From Petrolisthes cinctipes (Eukaryota; Arthropoda; Malacostraca; Decapoda; Porcellanidae), in NCBI GenBank assembly GCA_033782935.1, contig JAWQEG010000488.1, positions 744,001 through 808,000 on the forward strand: a stretch of 64,000 nucleotides of DNA, given 5' to 3'. A program made the translations under genes and the position numbers. The notes beneath the pieces were generated by a model that saw only the letters and a program-made list of their open reading frames with translations, searched no databases and was not told the DNA's origin. Shown here piece by piece: positions 23,401-37,707 of this stretch. Each line of letters starts with the position of its first letter. The first letter of the stretch is position 1.

Positions 23401-26400
23401 ATCTTTTAGGTGCCCAAAAGTCGATATGTGCATGCATCTTCTGTACCCGTTTATATCTCAAATTCTGGCCCTAAACACCCGAAAATTCGATATTTTGGGG
23501 TCCCAGAAGCGATCTGTACATGCCTACTCCGTGTTAGAGTATTTTCAAAATTCAGGCCCAAAACATGCTGAAAATCGATATTTTTGGTGCCCAAAGTCAA
23601 TATGTGCATGGATCTTCTGTACCCGTTTATATCTCAAATTCAGGCTCAAAACACCCGAAAATTCAATATTTTCGAGTTCCAGAAGCAATCTGTACATGCC
23701 TACTCAGTGCTAGAATATTTTCAAAATATAGGCTAAAAACATGCTAAAAATCGATCTTTTAGGTGCCAAAAAGTCGATATATCAAATTCAGTCCCAAAAC
23801 ACCCGAAAATTCGATATTTAGGGGTCCCAGAAGCGATCTTTACTCCGTGTTAGAGTATTTTCAAAATACATGCTCAAAACATACTGAAAATCGATCTTTT
23901 AGGTGCACAAAAGTCGATATGTGCATGCATCTTCTGTACCTGTTTATATCTCAAATTCAGGCTCAAAACACCCGAAAATTCAATATTTTGGGGTCCCAGA
24001 AGCAATCTGTACATGCCTAATCAGTGCTAGAATATTTTCAAAATATAGGCTAAAAACATGCTAAAAATCGATCTTTTAGGTGCCAAACAGTCGATATCTC
24101 AAATTCAGTCCCAAAACACCCGAAAAATCAATATTTAGGGGTCCCAGAAGCGATCTGTACATGCCTTCTCCGTGTTAGAGTATTTTCAAAATACATGCTC
24201 AAAACATACTGAAAATCGATCTTTTAGGTGCACAAAAGTCGATATGTGCATGCATCTTCAGTACCCGTTTATACCTCAAATTCAGGCTTAAAACACCCGA
24301 AAATTCAATATTTTGGGGTCCCAGAAGCAATCTGTACATGCCTACTCAGTGTTAGAGTATTTTCAAAATACAGGCCCAAAACATGCTGAAAATCGATATT
24401 TTAGATGCCCAAAGTCAATATGTGCATTCATCTTCTGTACCCGTTTATATCTCAAATTCAGGCTCAAAACACCCCAAAATTCAATATTTTGGGGTCCCAG
24501 AAGCAATCTGTACATGCCTACACAGTGCTAGAATATTTTCAAAATATAGGCTAAAAACATGCTAAAAATCGACATTTTAGGTGCCAAAAAATCGATATCT
24601 CAAATTCAGTCCCAAAACACCCGAAAATTCGATATTTAGAGGTCCCAGAAGGTATCTGTACATGCCTACTCCGTGTTAGAGTATTTTCAAAATACAGGCC
24701 AAAAACATACTGAAAATCGATCTTTTAGGTGCCCAAAAGTCGATATGTGCATGCATCTTCTGTACCCGTTTATATCTCAAATTCTGGCCCTAAACACCCG
24801 AAAATTCGATATTTTGGGGTCCCAGAAGCGATCTGTACATGCCTACTCCGTGTTAGAGTATTTTCAAAATTCAGGCGCAAAACATGCTGAAAATCGATAT
24901 TTTTGGTGCCCAAAGTCAATATGTGCATGTATCTTCTGTACCCGTTTATATCTCAAATTCAGGCCCAAAACACCCGAAAATTCAATATTTTGGGGTCCCA
25001 GAAGCAATCTGTACAGTGCTAATATATTTTTAAAATATAGGCTAAAAACATGCTAAAAATCGATCTTTTAGGTGCCAAAAAGTCGATATATCAAATTCAG
25101 TCCCAAAACACCCGAAAATTCGATATTTAGGGGTCCCAGAAGCGATCATTACTCCGTGTTAGAGTATTTTCAAAATACATGCTCAAAACATACTGAAAAT
25201 CGATCTTTTAGGTGCACAAAAGTCGATATGTGCATGCATCTTCAGTACCCGTTTATATCTTAAATTCAGGCTCAAAACACCCGAAAATTCAATATTTTGG
25301 GGTCCCAGAAGCAATCTGTGCATGCCTACTCAGTGTTAGAGTATTTTCAAAATACAGGCCCAAAACATGCTGAAAATCGATATTTTAGATGCCCAAAGTC
25401 AATATGTGCATGTATCTTCTGTACCCGTTTATATCTCAAATTCAGGCTCAAAACACCCGAAAATTCAATATTTTGGGGTCCCAGAAGCAATCTGTACATG
25501 CCTACACAGTGCTAAAATATTTTCAAAATATAGGCTAAAAACATGCTAAAAATCGACATTTTAGGTGCCAAAAAATCGATATCTCAAATTCAGTCCCAAA
25601 ACACCCGAAAATTCGATATTTAGAGGTAACAGAAGGAATCTGTACATGCCTACTCCGTGTTAGAGTATTTTCAAAATACAGGCCAAAAACATACTGAAAA
25701 TCGATCTTTTAGGTGCCCAAAAGTCGATATGTGCATGCATCTTCTGTACCCGTTTATATCTCAAATTCTGGCCCTAAACACCCGAAAATTCGATATTTTG
25801 GGGTCCCAGAAGCGATCTGTACATGCCTACTCCGTGTTAGAGTATTTCCAAAATTCAGGCCCAAAACATGCTGAAAATCGATATTTTTGGTGCCCAAAGT
25901 CAATATGTGCATGTATCTTCTGTACCCGTTTATATCTCAAATTCAGGCTCAAAACACCCGAAAATTCAATATTTTCGAGTCCCAGAAGCAATCTGTACAT
26001 GCCTACTCAGTGCTAGAATATTTTCAAAATATAGGCTAAAAACATGCTAAAAATCGATCTTTTAGGTGCCAAAAAGTCGATATATCAAATTCAGTCCCAA
26101 AACTCCCGAAAATTCGATATTTAGGGGTCCCAGAAGCGATCTTTACTCCGTGTTAGAGTATTTTCAAAATACATGCTCAAAACATACTGAAAATCGATCT
26201 TTTAGGTGCACAAAAGTCGATATGTGCATGCATCTTCAGTACCCGTTTATATCTCAAATTCAGGCTCAAAACACCCGAAAATTCAATATTTTGGGGTCCC
26301 AGAAGCAATCTGTACATGCCTACTCAGTGTTAGAGTATTTTCAAAATACAGGCCCAAAACATGCTGAAAATCGATATTTTAGATGCCCAAAGTCAATATG

Positions 26401-28500
26401 TGCATGTATCTTCTGTACCCGTTTATATCTCAAATTCAGGCTCAAAACACCCGAAAATTCAATATTTTAGGGTCCCAGAAGCAATCTGTACGTGCCTACA
26501 CAGTGCTAGAATATTTTCAAAATATAGGCTAAAAACATGCTAAAAATCGACATTTTAGGTGCCAAAAAATCGATATCTCAAATTCAGTCCCAAAACACCC
26601 GAAAATTCGATATTTAGAGGTCCCAGAAGCGATCTGTACATGCCTACTCCGTGTTAGAGTATTTTCAAAATACATGCTCAAAACATACTGAAAATCGATC
26701 TTTTAGGTGCCCAAAAGTCGATATGTGCATGCATCTTCAGTACCCGTTTATATCTCAAATTCAGGCTCAAAACACCCGAAAATTCGATATTTTGATGTCC
26801 CAGAAGCAATCTGTACATGCTTACTCTGTGTTAGAGTATTTTCAAAATACAGGCCAAAAACATACTGAAAATCGATCTTTTAGGTGCCCAAAAGTCGATA
26901 TGTGCATGCATCTTCTGTACCCGTTTATATCTCAAATTCTGGCCCTAAACACCCGAAAATTCGATATTTTGGGGTCCCAGAAGCGATCTGTACATGCCTA
27001 CTCCGTGTTAGAGTATTTTCAAAATTCAGGCCCAAACCATGCTGAAAATCGATATTTTTGGTGCCCAAAGTCAATATGTGCATGTATCTTCTGTACCCGT
27101 TTATATCTCAAATTCAGACTCAAAACACCCGAAAATTCAATATTTTGGGGTCCCAGAAGCAATCTGTACAGTGCTAGAATATTTTCAAAATATAGGCTAA
27201 AAACATGCTAAAAATCGATCTTTTAGGTGCCAAAAAGTCGATATATCAAATTCAGTCCCAAAACACCCGAAAATTCGATATTTAGGGGTCCCAGAAGCGA
27301 TCTTTACTCCGTGTTAGAGTATTTTCAAAATACATGCTCAAAACATACTGAAAATCGATCTTTTAGGTGCACAAAAGTCGATATGTGCATGCATCTTCAG
27401 TACCCGTTTATATCTCAAATTCAGGCTCAAAACACCCGAAAATTCAATATTTTGGGGTCCCAGAAGCAATCTGTGCATGCCTACTCAGTGTTAGAGTATT
27501 TTCAAAATACAGGCCCAAAACATGCTGAAAATCGATATTTTAGATGCCCAAAGTCAATATGTGCATGTATCTTCTGTACCCGTTTATATCTCAAATTCAG
27601 GCTCAAAATACCCGAAAATTCAATATTTTGGGGTCCCAGAAGCAATCTGTACATGCCTACACAGTGCTAAAATATTTTCAAAATATAGGCTAAAAACATG
27701 CTAAAAATCGACATTTTAGGTGCCAAAAAATCGATATCTCAAATTCAGTCCCAAAACACCCGAAAATTCGATATTTAGAGGTCCCAGAAGGAATCTGTAC
27801 ATGCCTACTCCGTGTTAGAGTATTTTCAAAATACAGGCCAAAAACATACTGAAAATCGATCTTTTAGGTGCCCAAAAGTCGATATGTGCATGCATCTTCT
27901 GTACCCGTTTATATCTCAAATTCTGGCCCTAAACACCCGAAAATTCGATATTTTGGGGTCCCAGAAGCGATCTGTACATGCCTACTCTGTGTTAGAGTAT
28001 TTTCAAAATTCAGGCCCAAAACATGCTGAAAATCGATATTTTTGGTGCCCAAAGTCAATATGTGCATGTATCTTCTGTACCCGTTTATATCTCAAATTCA
28101 GGCTCAAAACACCCGAAAATTCAATATTTTGGAGTCCCAGAAGCAATCTGTACATGCCTACTCAGTGCTAGAATATTTTCAAAATATATGCTAAAAACAT
28201 GCTAAAAATCGATCTTTTAGGTGCCAAAAAGTCGATATATCAAATTCAGTCCCAAAACACCCGAAAATTCGATATTTAGGGGTCCCAGAAGCGATCTTTA
28301 CTCCGTGTTAGAGTATTTTCAAAATACATGCTCAAAACATACTGAAAATCGATCTTTTAGGTGCACAAAAGTCGATATGTGCATGCATCTTCTGTACCTG
28401 TTTATATCTCAAATTCAGGCTCAAAACACCCGAAAATTCAATATTTTGGGGTCCCAGAAGCAATCTGTACATGCCTACTAAGTGCTAGAATATTTTCAAA
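20488..28500 (+). repeat. Super-repeat copy 3, rearranged
   Basis: A looser third version. GCCCAAGGTC appears at 20747 as it does at 7196 and 13817. The segment from about 24070 to 25500 follows copy 2 at offset 9108, about 25650-26050 at 8124, and about 26650-28470 at 8300. The 9108 to 8124 step is again one 984-bp unit. Shared markers include TATTTTCGAGTCCC (25975 and 17851) and the ATTTTGATGTCCC variant (26791 and 18493). The left part (20.5-23.9 kb) holds extra trimers with no exact partner. The right limit is approximate. Confidence 0.65.
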
Positions 28501-31500
28501 ATATAGGCTAAAAACATGCTAAAAATCGATCTTTTAGGTGCCAAAAAGTCGATATCTCAAATTCAGTCCCAAAACACCCGAAAAATCGATATTTAGGGGT
28601 CCCAGAAGCGATCTGTACATGCCTACTCCGTGTTAGAGTATTTTCAAAATACATGCTCAAAACATACTGAAAATCGATCTTTTAGGTGCACAAAAGTCGA
28701 TATGTGCATGCATCTTCAGTACCCGTTTATACCTCAAATTCAGGCTTTAAACACCCGAAAATTCAATATTTTGTGGTCCCAGAAGCAATCTGTACATGCC
28801 TACTCAGTGTTAGAGTATTTTCAAAATACAGGCCCAAAACATGCTGAAAATCGATATTTTAGATGCCCAAAGTCAATATGTGCATGTATCTTCTGTACCC
28901 GTTTATATCTCAAATTCAGGCTCAAAATACCCGAAAATTCAATATTTTGGGGTCCCAGAAGCAATCTGTACATGCCTACACAGTGCTAAAATATTTTCAA
29001 AATATAGGCTAAAAACATGCTAAAAATCGACATTTTAGGTGCCAAAAAATCGATATCTCAAATTCAGTCCCAAAACACCCGAAAATTCGATATTTAGAGG
29101 TCCCAGAAGGAATCTGTACATGCCTACTCCGTGTTAGAGTATTTTCAAAATACAGGCCAAAAACATACTGAAAATCGATCTTTTAGGTGCCCAAAAGTCG
29201 ATATGTGCATGCATCTTCTGTACCCGTTTATATCTCAAATTCTGGCCCTAAACACCCGAAAATTCGATATTTTGGGGTCCCAGAAGCGATCTGTACATGC
29301 CTACTCTGTGTTAGAGTATTTTCAAAATTCAGGCCCAAAACATGCTGAAAATCGATATTTTTGGTGCCCAAAGTCAATATGTGCATGTATCTTCTGTACC
29401 CGTTTATATCTCAAATTCAGGCTCAAAACACCCGAAAATTCAATATTTTGGAGTCCCAGAAGCAATCTGTACATGCCTACTCAGTGCTAGAATATTTTCA
29501 AAATATATGCTAAAAACATGCTAAAAATCGATCTTTTAGGTGCCAAAAAGTCGATATATCAAATTCAGTCCCAAAACACCCGAAAAATCGATATTTAGGG
29601 GTCCCAGAAGCGATCTGTACATGCCTACTCCGTGTTAGAGTATTTTCAAAATACATGCTCAAAACATACTGAAAATCGATCTTTTAGGTGCACAAAAGTC
29701 GATATGTGCATGCATCTTCAGTACCCGTTTATACCTCAAATTCAGGCTTTAAACACCCGAAAATTCAATATTTTGGGGTCCCAGAAGCAATCTGTACATG
29801 CCTACTCAGTGTTAGAGTATTTTCAAAATACAGGCCCAAAACATGCTGAAAATCGATATTTTAGATGCCCAAAGTCAATATGTGCATGCATCTTCTGTAC
29901 CCGTTTATATCTCAAATTCAGGCTCAAAACACCCGAAAATTCAATATTTTGGGGTCCCAGAAGCAATCTGTACATGCCTACACAGTGCTAGAATATTTTC
30001 AAAATATAGGCTAAAAACATGCTAAAAATCGACATTTTAGGTGCCAAAAAATCGATATCTCAAATTCAGTCCCAAAACACCCGAAAATTCGATATTTAGA
30101 GGTCCCAGAAGGTATCTGTACATGCCTACTCCGTGTTAGAGTATTTTCAAAATACAGGCCAAAAACATACTGAAAATCGATCTTTTAGGTGCCCAAAAGT
30201 CGATATGTGCATGCATCTTCTGTACCCGTTTATATCTCAAATTCTGGCCCTAAACACCCGAAAATTCGATATTTTGGGGTCAAAGAAGCGATCTGTACAT
30301 GCCTACTCCGTGTTAGAGTATTTTCAAAATTCAGGCCCAAACCATGCTGAAAATCGATATTTTTGGTGCCCAAAGTCAATATGTGCATGTATCTTCTGTA
30401 CCCGTTTATATCTCAAATTCAGACTCAAAACACCCGAAAATTCAATATTTTGGGGTCCCAGAAGCAATCTGTACAGTGCTAGAATATTTTCAAAATATAG
30501 GCTAAAAACATGCTAAAAATCGATCTTTTAGGTGCCAAAAAGTCGATATATCAAATTCAGTCCCAAAACACCCGAAAATTCGATATTTAGGGGTCCCAGA
30601 AGCGATCTTTACTCCGTGTTAGAGTATTTTCAAAATACATGCTCAAAACATACTGAAAATCGATCTTTTAGGTGCACAAAAGTCGATATGTGCATGCATC
30701 TTCAGTACCCGTTTATATCTCAAATTCAGGCTCAAAACACCCGAAAATTCAATATTTTGGGGTCCCAGAAGCAATCTGTGCATGCCTACTCAGTGTTAGA
30801 GTATTTTCAAAATACAGGCCCAAAACATGCTGAAAATCGATATTTTAGATGCCCAAAGTCAATATGTGCATGTATCTTCTGTACCCGTTTATATCTCAAA
30901 TTCAGGCTCAAAATACCCGAAAATTCAATATTTTGGGGTCCCAGAAGCAATCTGTACATGCCTACACAGTGCTAAAATATTTTCAAAATATAGGCTAAAA
31001 ACATGCTAAAAATCGACATTTTAGGTGCCAAAAAATCGATATCTCAAATTCAGTCCCAAAACACCCGAAAATTCGATATTTAGAGGTCCCAGAAGGAATC
31101 TGTACATGCCTACTCCGTGTTAGAGTATTTTCAAAATACAGGCCAAAAACATACTGAAAATCGATCTTTTAGGTGCCCAAAAGTCGATATGTGCATGCAT
31201 CTTCTGTACCCGTTTATATCTCAAATTCTGGCCCTAAACACCCGAAAATTCGATATTTTGGGGTCCCAGAAGCGATCTGTACATGCCTACTCTGTGTTAG
31301 AGTATTTTCAAAATTCAGGCCCAAAACATGCTGAAAATCGATATTTTTGGTGCCCAAAGTCAATATGTGCATGTATCTTCTGTACCCGTTTATATCTCAA
31401 ATTCAGGCTCAAAACACCCGAAAATTCAATATTTTGGAGTCCCAGAAGCAATCTGTATATGCCTACTCAGTGCTAGAATATTTTCAAAATATATGCTAAA

Positions 31501-31935
31501 AACATGCTAAAAATCGATCTTTTAGGTGCCAAAAAGTCGATATATCAAATTCAGTCCCAAAACACCCGAAAATTCGATATTTAGGGGTCCCAGAAGCGAT
31601 CTTTACTCCGTGTTAGAGTATTTTCAAAATACATGCTCAAAACATACTGAAAATCGATCTTTTAGGTGCACAAAAGTCGATATGTGCATGCATCTTCTGT
31701 ACCTGTTTATATCTCAAATTCAGGCTCAAAACACCCGAAAATTCAATATTTTGGGGTCCCAGAAGCAATCTGTACATGCCTACTAAGTGCTAGAATATTT
31801 TCAAAATATAGGCTAAAAACATGCTAAAAATCGATCTTTTAGGTGCCAAAAAGTCGATATCTCAAATTCAGTCCCAAAACACCCGAAAAATCGATATTTA
31901 GGGGTCCCAGAAGCGATCTGTACATGCCTACTCCG
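26828..31935 (+). repeat. Nested duplications offset by 1319, 1002 and 3305 bp
   Basis: The stretch 27.5-28.2 kb recurs at +1319 (variant CTCAAAATACCCG at 27603 and 28922, and TATATGCTAAAAAC). About 28630-28830 recurs at +1002 (variant CAGGCTTTAAACACCC). About 26828-28630 recurs at 30133-31935 (+3305), sharing the GGCCCAAACCATGC variant. The three offsets overlap, which points to several successive unequal exchanges. Exact limits would need a dot plot. Confidence 0.7.
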
Positions 31936-34402
31936 TGTTAGAGTATTTTCAAAATACATGCTCAAAACATACTGAAAATCGATCTTTTAGGTGCACAAAA
32001 GTCGATATGTGCATGCATCTTCAGTACCCGTTTATACCTCAAATTCAGGCTTTAAACACCCGAAAATTCAATATTTTGGGGTCCCAGAAGCAATCTGTAC
32101 ATGCCTACTCAGTGTTAGAGTATTTTCAAAATACAGGCCCAAAACATGCTGAAAATCGATATTTTAGATGCCCAAAGTCAATATGTGCATGCATCTTCTG
32201 TACCCGTTTATATCTCAAATTCAGGCTCAAAACACCCGAAAATTCAATATTTTGGGGTCCCAGAAGCAATCTGTACATGCCTACACAGTGCTAGAATATT
32301 TTCAAAATATAGGCTAAAAACATGCTAAAAATCGACATTTTAGGTGCCAAAAAATCGATATCTCAAATTCAGTCCCAAAACACCCGAAAATTCGATATTT
32401 AGAGGTCCCAGAAGGTATCTGTACATGCCTACTCCGTGTTAGAGTATTTTCAAAATACAGGCCAAAAACATACTGAAAATCGATCTTTTAGGTGCCCAAA
32501 AGTCGATATGTGCATGCATCTTCTGTACCCGTTTATATCTCAAATTCTGGCCCTAAACACCCGAAAATTCGATATTTTGGGGTCAAAGAAGCGATCTGTA
32601 CATGCCTACTCCGTGTTAGAGTATTTTCAAAATTCAGGGGCAAAACATGCTGAAAATCGATATTTTTGGTGCCCAAAGTCAATATCTGCATGTATCTTCT
32701 GTACCCGTTTATATCTCAAATTCAGGCTCAAAACACCCGAAAATTCAATATTTTGGGGTCCCAGAAGCAATCTGTACAGTGCTAGAATATTTTCAAAATA
32801 TAGGCTAAAAACATGCTAAAAATCGATCTTTTAGGTGCCAAAAAGTCGATATATCATATTCAGTCCCAAAACACCCGAAAATTCGATATTTAGGGGTCCC
32901 AGAAGCGATCTTTACTCCGTGTTAGAGTATTTTCAAAATACATGCTCAAAACATACTGAAAATCGATCTTTTAGGTGCACAAAAGTCGATATGTGCATGC
33001 ATCTTCAGTACCCGTTTATATCCCAAATTCAGGCTCAAAACACCCGAAAATTCAATATTTTGGGGTCCCAGAAGCAATCTGTACATGCCTACTCAGTGTT
33101 AGAGTATTTTCAAAATACAGGCCCAAAACATGCTGAAAATCGATATTTTAGATGCCCAAAGTCAATATGTGCATGTATCTTCTGTACCCGTTTATATTTC
33201 AAATTCAGGCTCAAAACACCAGAAAATTCAATATTTTGGGGTCCCAGAAGCAATCTGTACGTGCCTACACAGTGCTAGAATATTTTCAAAATATAGGCTA
33301 AAAACATGCTAAAAATCGACATTTTAGGTGCCAAAAAATCGATATCTCAAATTCAGTCCCAAAACACCCGAAAATTCGATATTTAGAGGTCCCAGAAGGT
33401 ATGTGTACATGCCTACTCCGTGTTAGAGTATTTTCAAAATACAGGCAAAAAACATACTGAAAATCGATCTTTTAGGTGCCCAAAAGTCGATATGTGCATG
33501 CATCTTCTGTACCCGTTTATATCTCAAATTCTGGCCCTAAACACCCGAAAATTCGATATTTTGCGTTCCCAGAAGCGATCTGTACATGCCTACTCCGTGT
33601 TAGAGCATTTTCAAAATTCAGGCCCAAAACATGCTGAAAATCGATATTTTTGGTGCCCAAAGTCAATATGTGCATGTATCTTCTGTACCCGTTTATATCT
33701 CAAATTCAGGCTCAAAACACCCGAAAATTCAATATTTTGGGGTCCCAGAAGCAATCTGTACATACCTACTCAGTGCTAGAATATTTTCAAAATATAGGCT
33801 AAAAACATGCTAAAAATCGATCTTTTAGGTGCCAAAAAGTCGATATCTCAAATTCAGTCCCAAAACACCCGAAAATTCGATATTTAGGGGTCCCAGAACC
33901 GATCTGTACATGCCTACTCCGTGTTAGAGTATTATCAAAATACATGCTCAAAACATACTGAAAATCGATCTTTTAGGTGCACAAAAGTCGATATGTGCAT
34001 GCATCTTCAGTACCCGTTTATATTTTAAATTCAGGCTCAAAACACCCGAAAATTCAATATTTTGGGGTCCCAGAAGCAATCTGTACATGCCTACTCAGTG
34101 TTAGAGTATTTTCAAAATACAGGCCCATAACATGCTGAAAATCGGTATTTTAGATGCCCAAAGTCAATATGTGCATGTATCTTCTGTACCCGTTTATATC
34201 TCAAATTCAGGCTCAAAACTTCCGAAAATTCAATATTTTGGGGTCCCAGAAGCAATCTGTACATGCCTACACAGTGCTAGAATATTTTCAAAATATAGGC
34301 TAAAAACATGCTAAAAATCGACATTTTAGGTGCCAAAAAATCGATATCTCAAATTCAGTCCCAAAACACCCGAAAATTCGATATTTAGAGGTCCCAGAAG
34401 GT
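31098..34402 (+). repeat. 3305-bp tandem duplication, copy 1
   Basis: From 31098 the sequence recurs at +3305. The base before differs (GAAGGAATC against GAAGGTATC), so the junction lies in the AATCTGTACATG region. Shared private variants include CAGGGGCAAAACATG (32636 and 35941), AATATCTGCATG, ATATATCATATTCAG, TTTTGCGTTCCC, GTATTATCAAAATAC and AAAACTTCCG. It contains A, B and C monomers including C2' with the 8-bp deletion. Confidence 0.82.
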
Positions 34403-37400
34403 ATCTGTACATGCCTACTCCGTGTTAGAGTATTTTCAAAATACAGGCCAAAAACATACTGAAAATCGATCTTTTAGGTGCCCAAAAGTCGATATGTGCA
34501 TGCATCTTCTGTACCCGTTTATATCTCAAATTCTGGCCCTAAACACCCGAAAATTCGATATTTTGGGGTCCCAGAAGCGATCTGTACATGCCTACTCTGT
34601 GTTAGAGTATTTTCAAAATTCAGGCCCAAAACATGCTGAAAATCGATATTTTTGGTGCCCAAAGTCAATATGTGCATGTATCTTCTGTACCCGTTTATAT
34701 CTCAAATTCAGGCTCAAAACACCCGAAAATTCAATATTTTGGAGTCCCAGAAGCAATCTGTACATGCCTACTCAGTGCTAGAATATTTTCAAAATATATG
34801 CTAAAAACATGCTAAAAATCGATCTTTTAGGTGCCAAAAAGTCGATATATCAAATTCAGTCCCAAAACACCCGAAAATTCGATATTTAGGGGTCCCAGAA
34901 GCGATCTTTACTCCGTGTTAGAGTATTTTCAAAATACATGCTCAAAACATACTGAAAATCGATCTTTTAGGTGCACAAAAGTCGATATGTGCATGCATCT
35001 TCTGTACCTGTTTATATCTCAAATTCAGGCTCAAAACACCCGAAAATTCAATATTTTGGGGTCCCAGAAGCAATCTGTACATGCCTACTAAGTGCTAGAA
35101 TATTTTCAAAATATAGGCTAAAAACATGCTAAAAATCGATCTTTTAGGTGCCAAAAAGTCGATATCTCAAATTCAGTCCCAAAACACCCGAAAAATCGAT
35201 ATTTAGGGGTCCCAGAAGCGATCTGTACATGCCTACTCCGTGTTAGAGTATTTTCAAAATACATGCTCAAAACATACTGAAAATCGATCTTTTAGGTGCA
35301 CAAAAGTCGATATGTGCATGCATCTTCAGTACCCGTTTATACCTCAAATTCAGGCTTTAAACACCCGAAAATTCAATATTTTGGGGTCCCAGAAGCAATC
35401 TGTACATGCCTACTCAGTGTTAGAGTATTTTCAAAATACAGGCCCAAAACATGCTGAAAATCGATATTTTAGATGCCCAAAGTCAATATGTGCATGCATC
35501 TTCTGTACCCGTTTATATCTCAAATTCAGGCTCAAAACACCCGAAAATTCAATATTTTGGGGTCCCAGAAGCAATCTGTACATGCCTACACAGTGCTAGA
35601 ATATTTTCAAAATATAGGCTAAAAACATGCTAAAAATCGACATTTTAGGTGCCAAAAAATCGATATCTCAAATTCAGTCCCAAAACACCCGAAAATTCGA
35701 TATTTAGAGGTCCCAGAAGGTATCTGTACATGCCTACCCCGTGTTAGAGTATTTTCAAAATACAGGCCAAAAACATACTGAAAATCGATCTTTTAGGTGC
35801 CCAAAAGTCGATATGTGCATGCATCTTCTGTACCCGTTTATATCTCAAATTCTGGCCCTAAACACCCGAAAATTCGATATTTTGGGGTCCCACAAGCGAT
35901 CTGTACATGCCTACTCCGTGTTAGAGTATTTTCAAAATTCAGGGGCAAAACATGCTGAAAATCGATATTTTTGGTGCCCAAAGTCAATATCTGCATGTAT
36001 CTTCTGTACCCGTTTATATCTCAAATTCAGGCTCAAAACACCCGAAAATTCAATATTTTGGGGTCCCAGAAGCAATCTGTACAGTGCTAGAATATTTTCA
36101 AAATATAGGCTAAAAACATGCTAAAAATCGATCTTTTAGGTGCCAAAAAGTCGATATATCATATTCAGTCCCAAAACACCCGAAAATTCGATATTTAGGG
36201 GTCCCAGAAGCGATCTTTACTCCGTGTTAGAGTATTTTCAAAATACATGCTCAAAACATACTGAAAATCGATCTTTTAGGTGCACAAAAGTCGATATGTG
36301 CATGCATCTTCAGTACCCGTTTATATCTCAAATTCAGGCTCAAAACACCCGAAAATTCAATATTTTGGGGTCCCAGAAGCAATCTGTACATGCCTACTCA
36401 GTGTTAGAGTATTTTCAAAATACAGGCCCAAAACATGCTGAAAATCGATATTTTAGATGCCCAAAGTCAATATGTGCATGTATCTTCTGTACCCGTTTAT
36501 ATTTCAAATTCAGGCTCAAAACACCCGAAAATTCAATATTTTGGGGTCCCAGAAGCAATCTGTACGTGCCTACACAGTGCTAGAATATTTTCAAAATATA
36601 GGCTAAAAACATGCTAAAAATCGACATTTTAGGTGCCAAAAAATCGATATCTCAAATTCAGTCCCAAAACACCCGAAAATTCGATATTTAGAGGTCCCAG
36701 AAGGTATGTGTACATGCCTACTCCGTGTTAGAGTATTTTCAAAATACAGGCAAAAAACATACTGAAAATCGATCTTTTAGGTGCCCAAAAGTCGATATGT
36801 GCATGCATCTTCTGTACCCGTTTATATCTCAAATTCTGGCCCTAAACACCCGAAAATTCGATATTTTGCGTTCCCAGAAGCGATCTGTACATGCCTACTC
36901 CGTGTTAGAGCATTTTCAAAATTCAGGCCCAAAACATGCTGAAAATCGATATTTTTGGTGCCCAAAGTCAATATGTGCATGTATCTTCTGTACCCGTTTA
37001 TATCTCAAATTCAGGCTCAAAACACCCGAAAATTCAATATTTTGGGGTCCAAGAAGCAATCTGTACATACCTACTCAGTGCTAGAATATTTTCAAAATAT
37101 AGGCTAAAAACATGCTAAAAATCGATCTTTTAGGTGCCAAAAAGTCGATATCTCAAATTCAGTCCCAAAACACCCGAAAATTCGATATTTAGGGGTCCCA
37201 GAACCGATCTGTACATGCCTACTCCGTGTTAGAGTATTATCAAAATACATGCTCAAAACATACTGAAAATCGATCTTTTAGGTGCACAAAAGTCGATATG
37301 TGCATGCATCTTCAGTACCCGTTTATATTTTAAATTCAGGCTCAAAACACCCGAAAATTCAATATTTTGGGGTCCCAGAAGCAATCTGTACATGCCTACT

Positions 37401-37707
37401 CAGTGTTAGAGTATTTTCAAAATACAGGCCCATAACATGCTGAAAATCGGTATTTTAGATGCCCAAAGTCAATATGTGCATGTATCTTCTGTACCCGTTT
37501 ATATCTCAAATTCAGGCTCAAAACTTCCGAAAATTCAATATTTTGGGGTCCCAGAAGCAATCTGTACATGCCTACACAGTGCTAGAATATTTTCAAAATA
37601 TAGGCTAAAAACATGCTAAAAATCGACATTTTAGGTGCCAAAAAATCGATATCTCAAATTCAGTCCCAAAACACCCGAAAATTCGATATTTAGAGGTCCC
37701 AGAAGGT
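34403..37707 (+). repeat. 3305-bp tandem duplication, copy 2
   Basis: Near-identical partner of 31098-34402. Homology to the start of the unit runs on to about 37883, where an AGAAGCAATC/AGAAGCGATC difference marks a switch. Differences between copies are few, for example TCAAAGAAGC at 32583 against TCCCACAAGC at 35888, and CACCAGAAA at 33228 against CACCCGAAA. This is among the most recent long duplications of the window. Confidence 0.82.
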
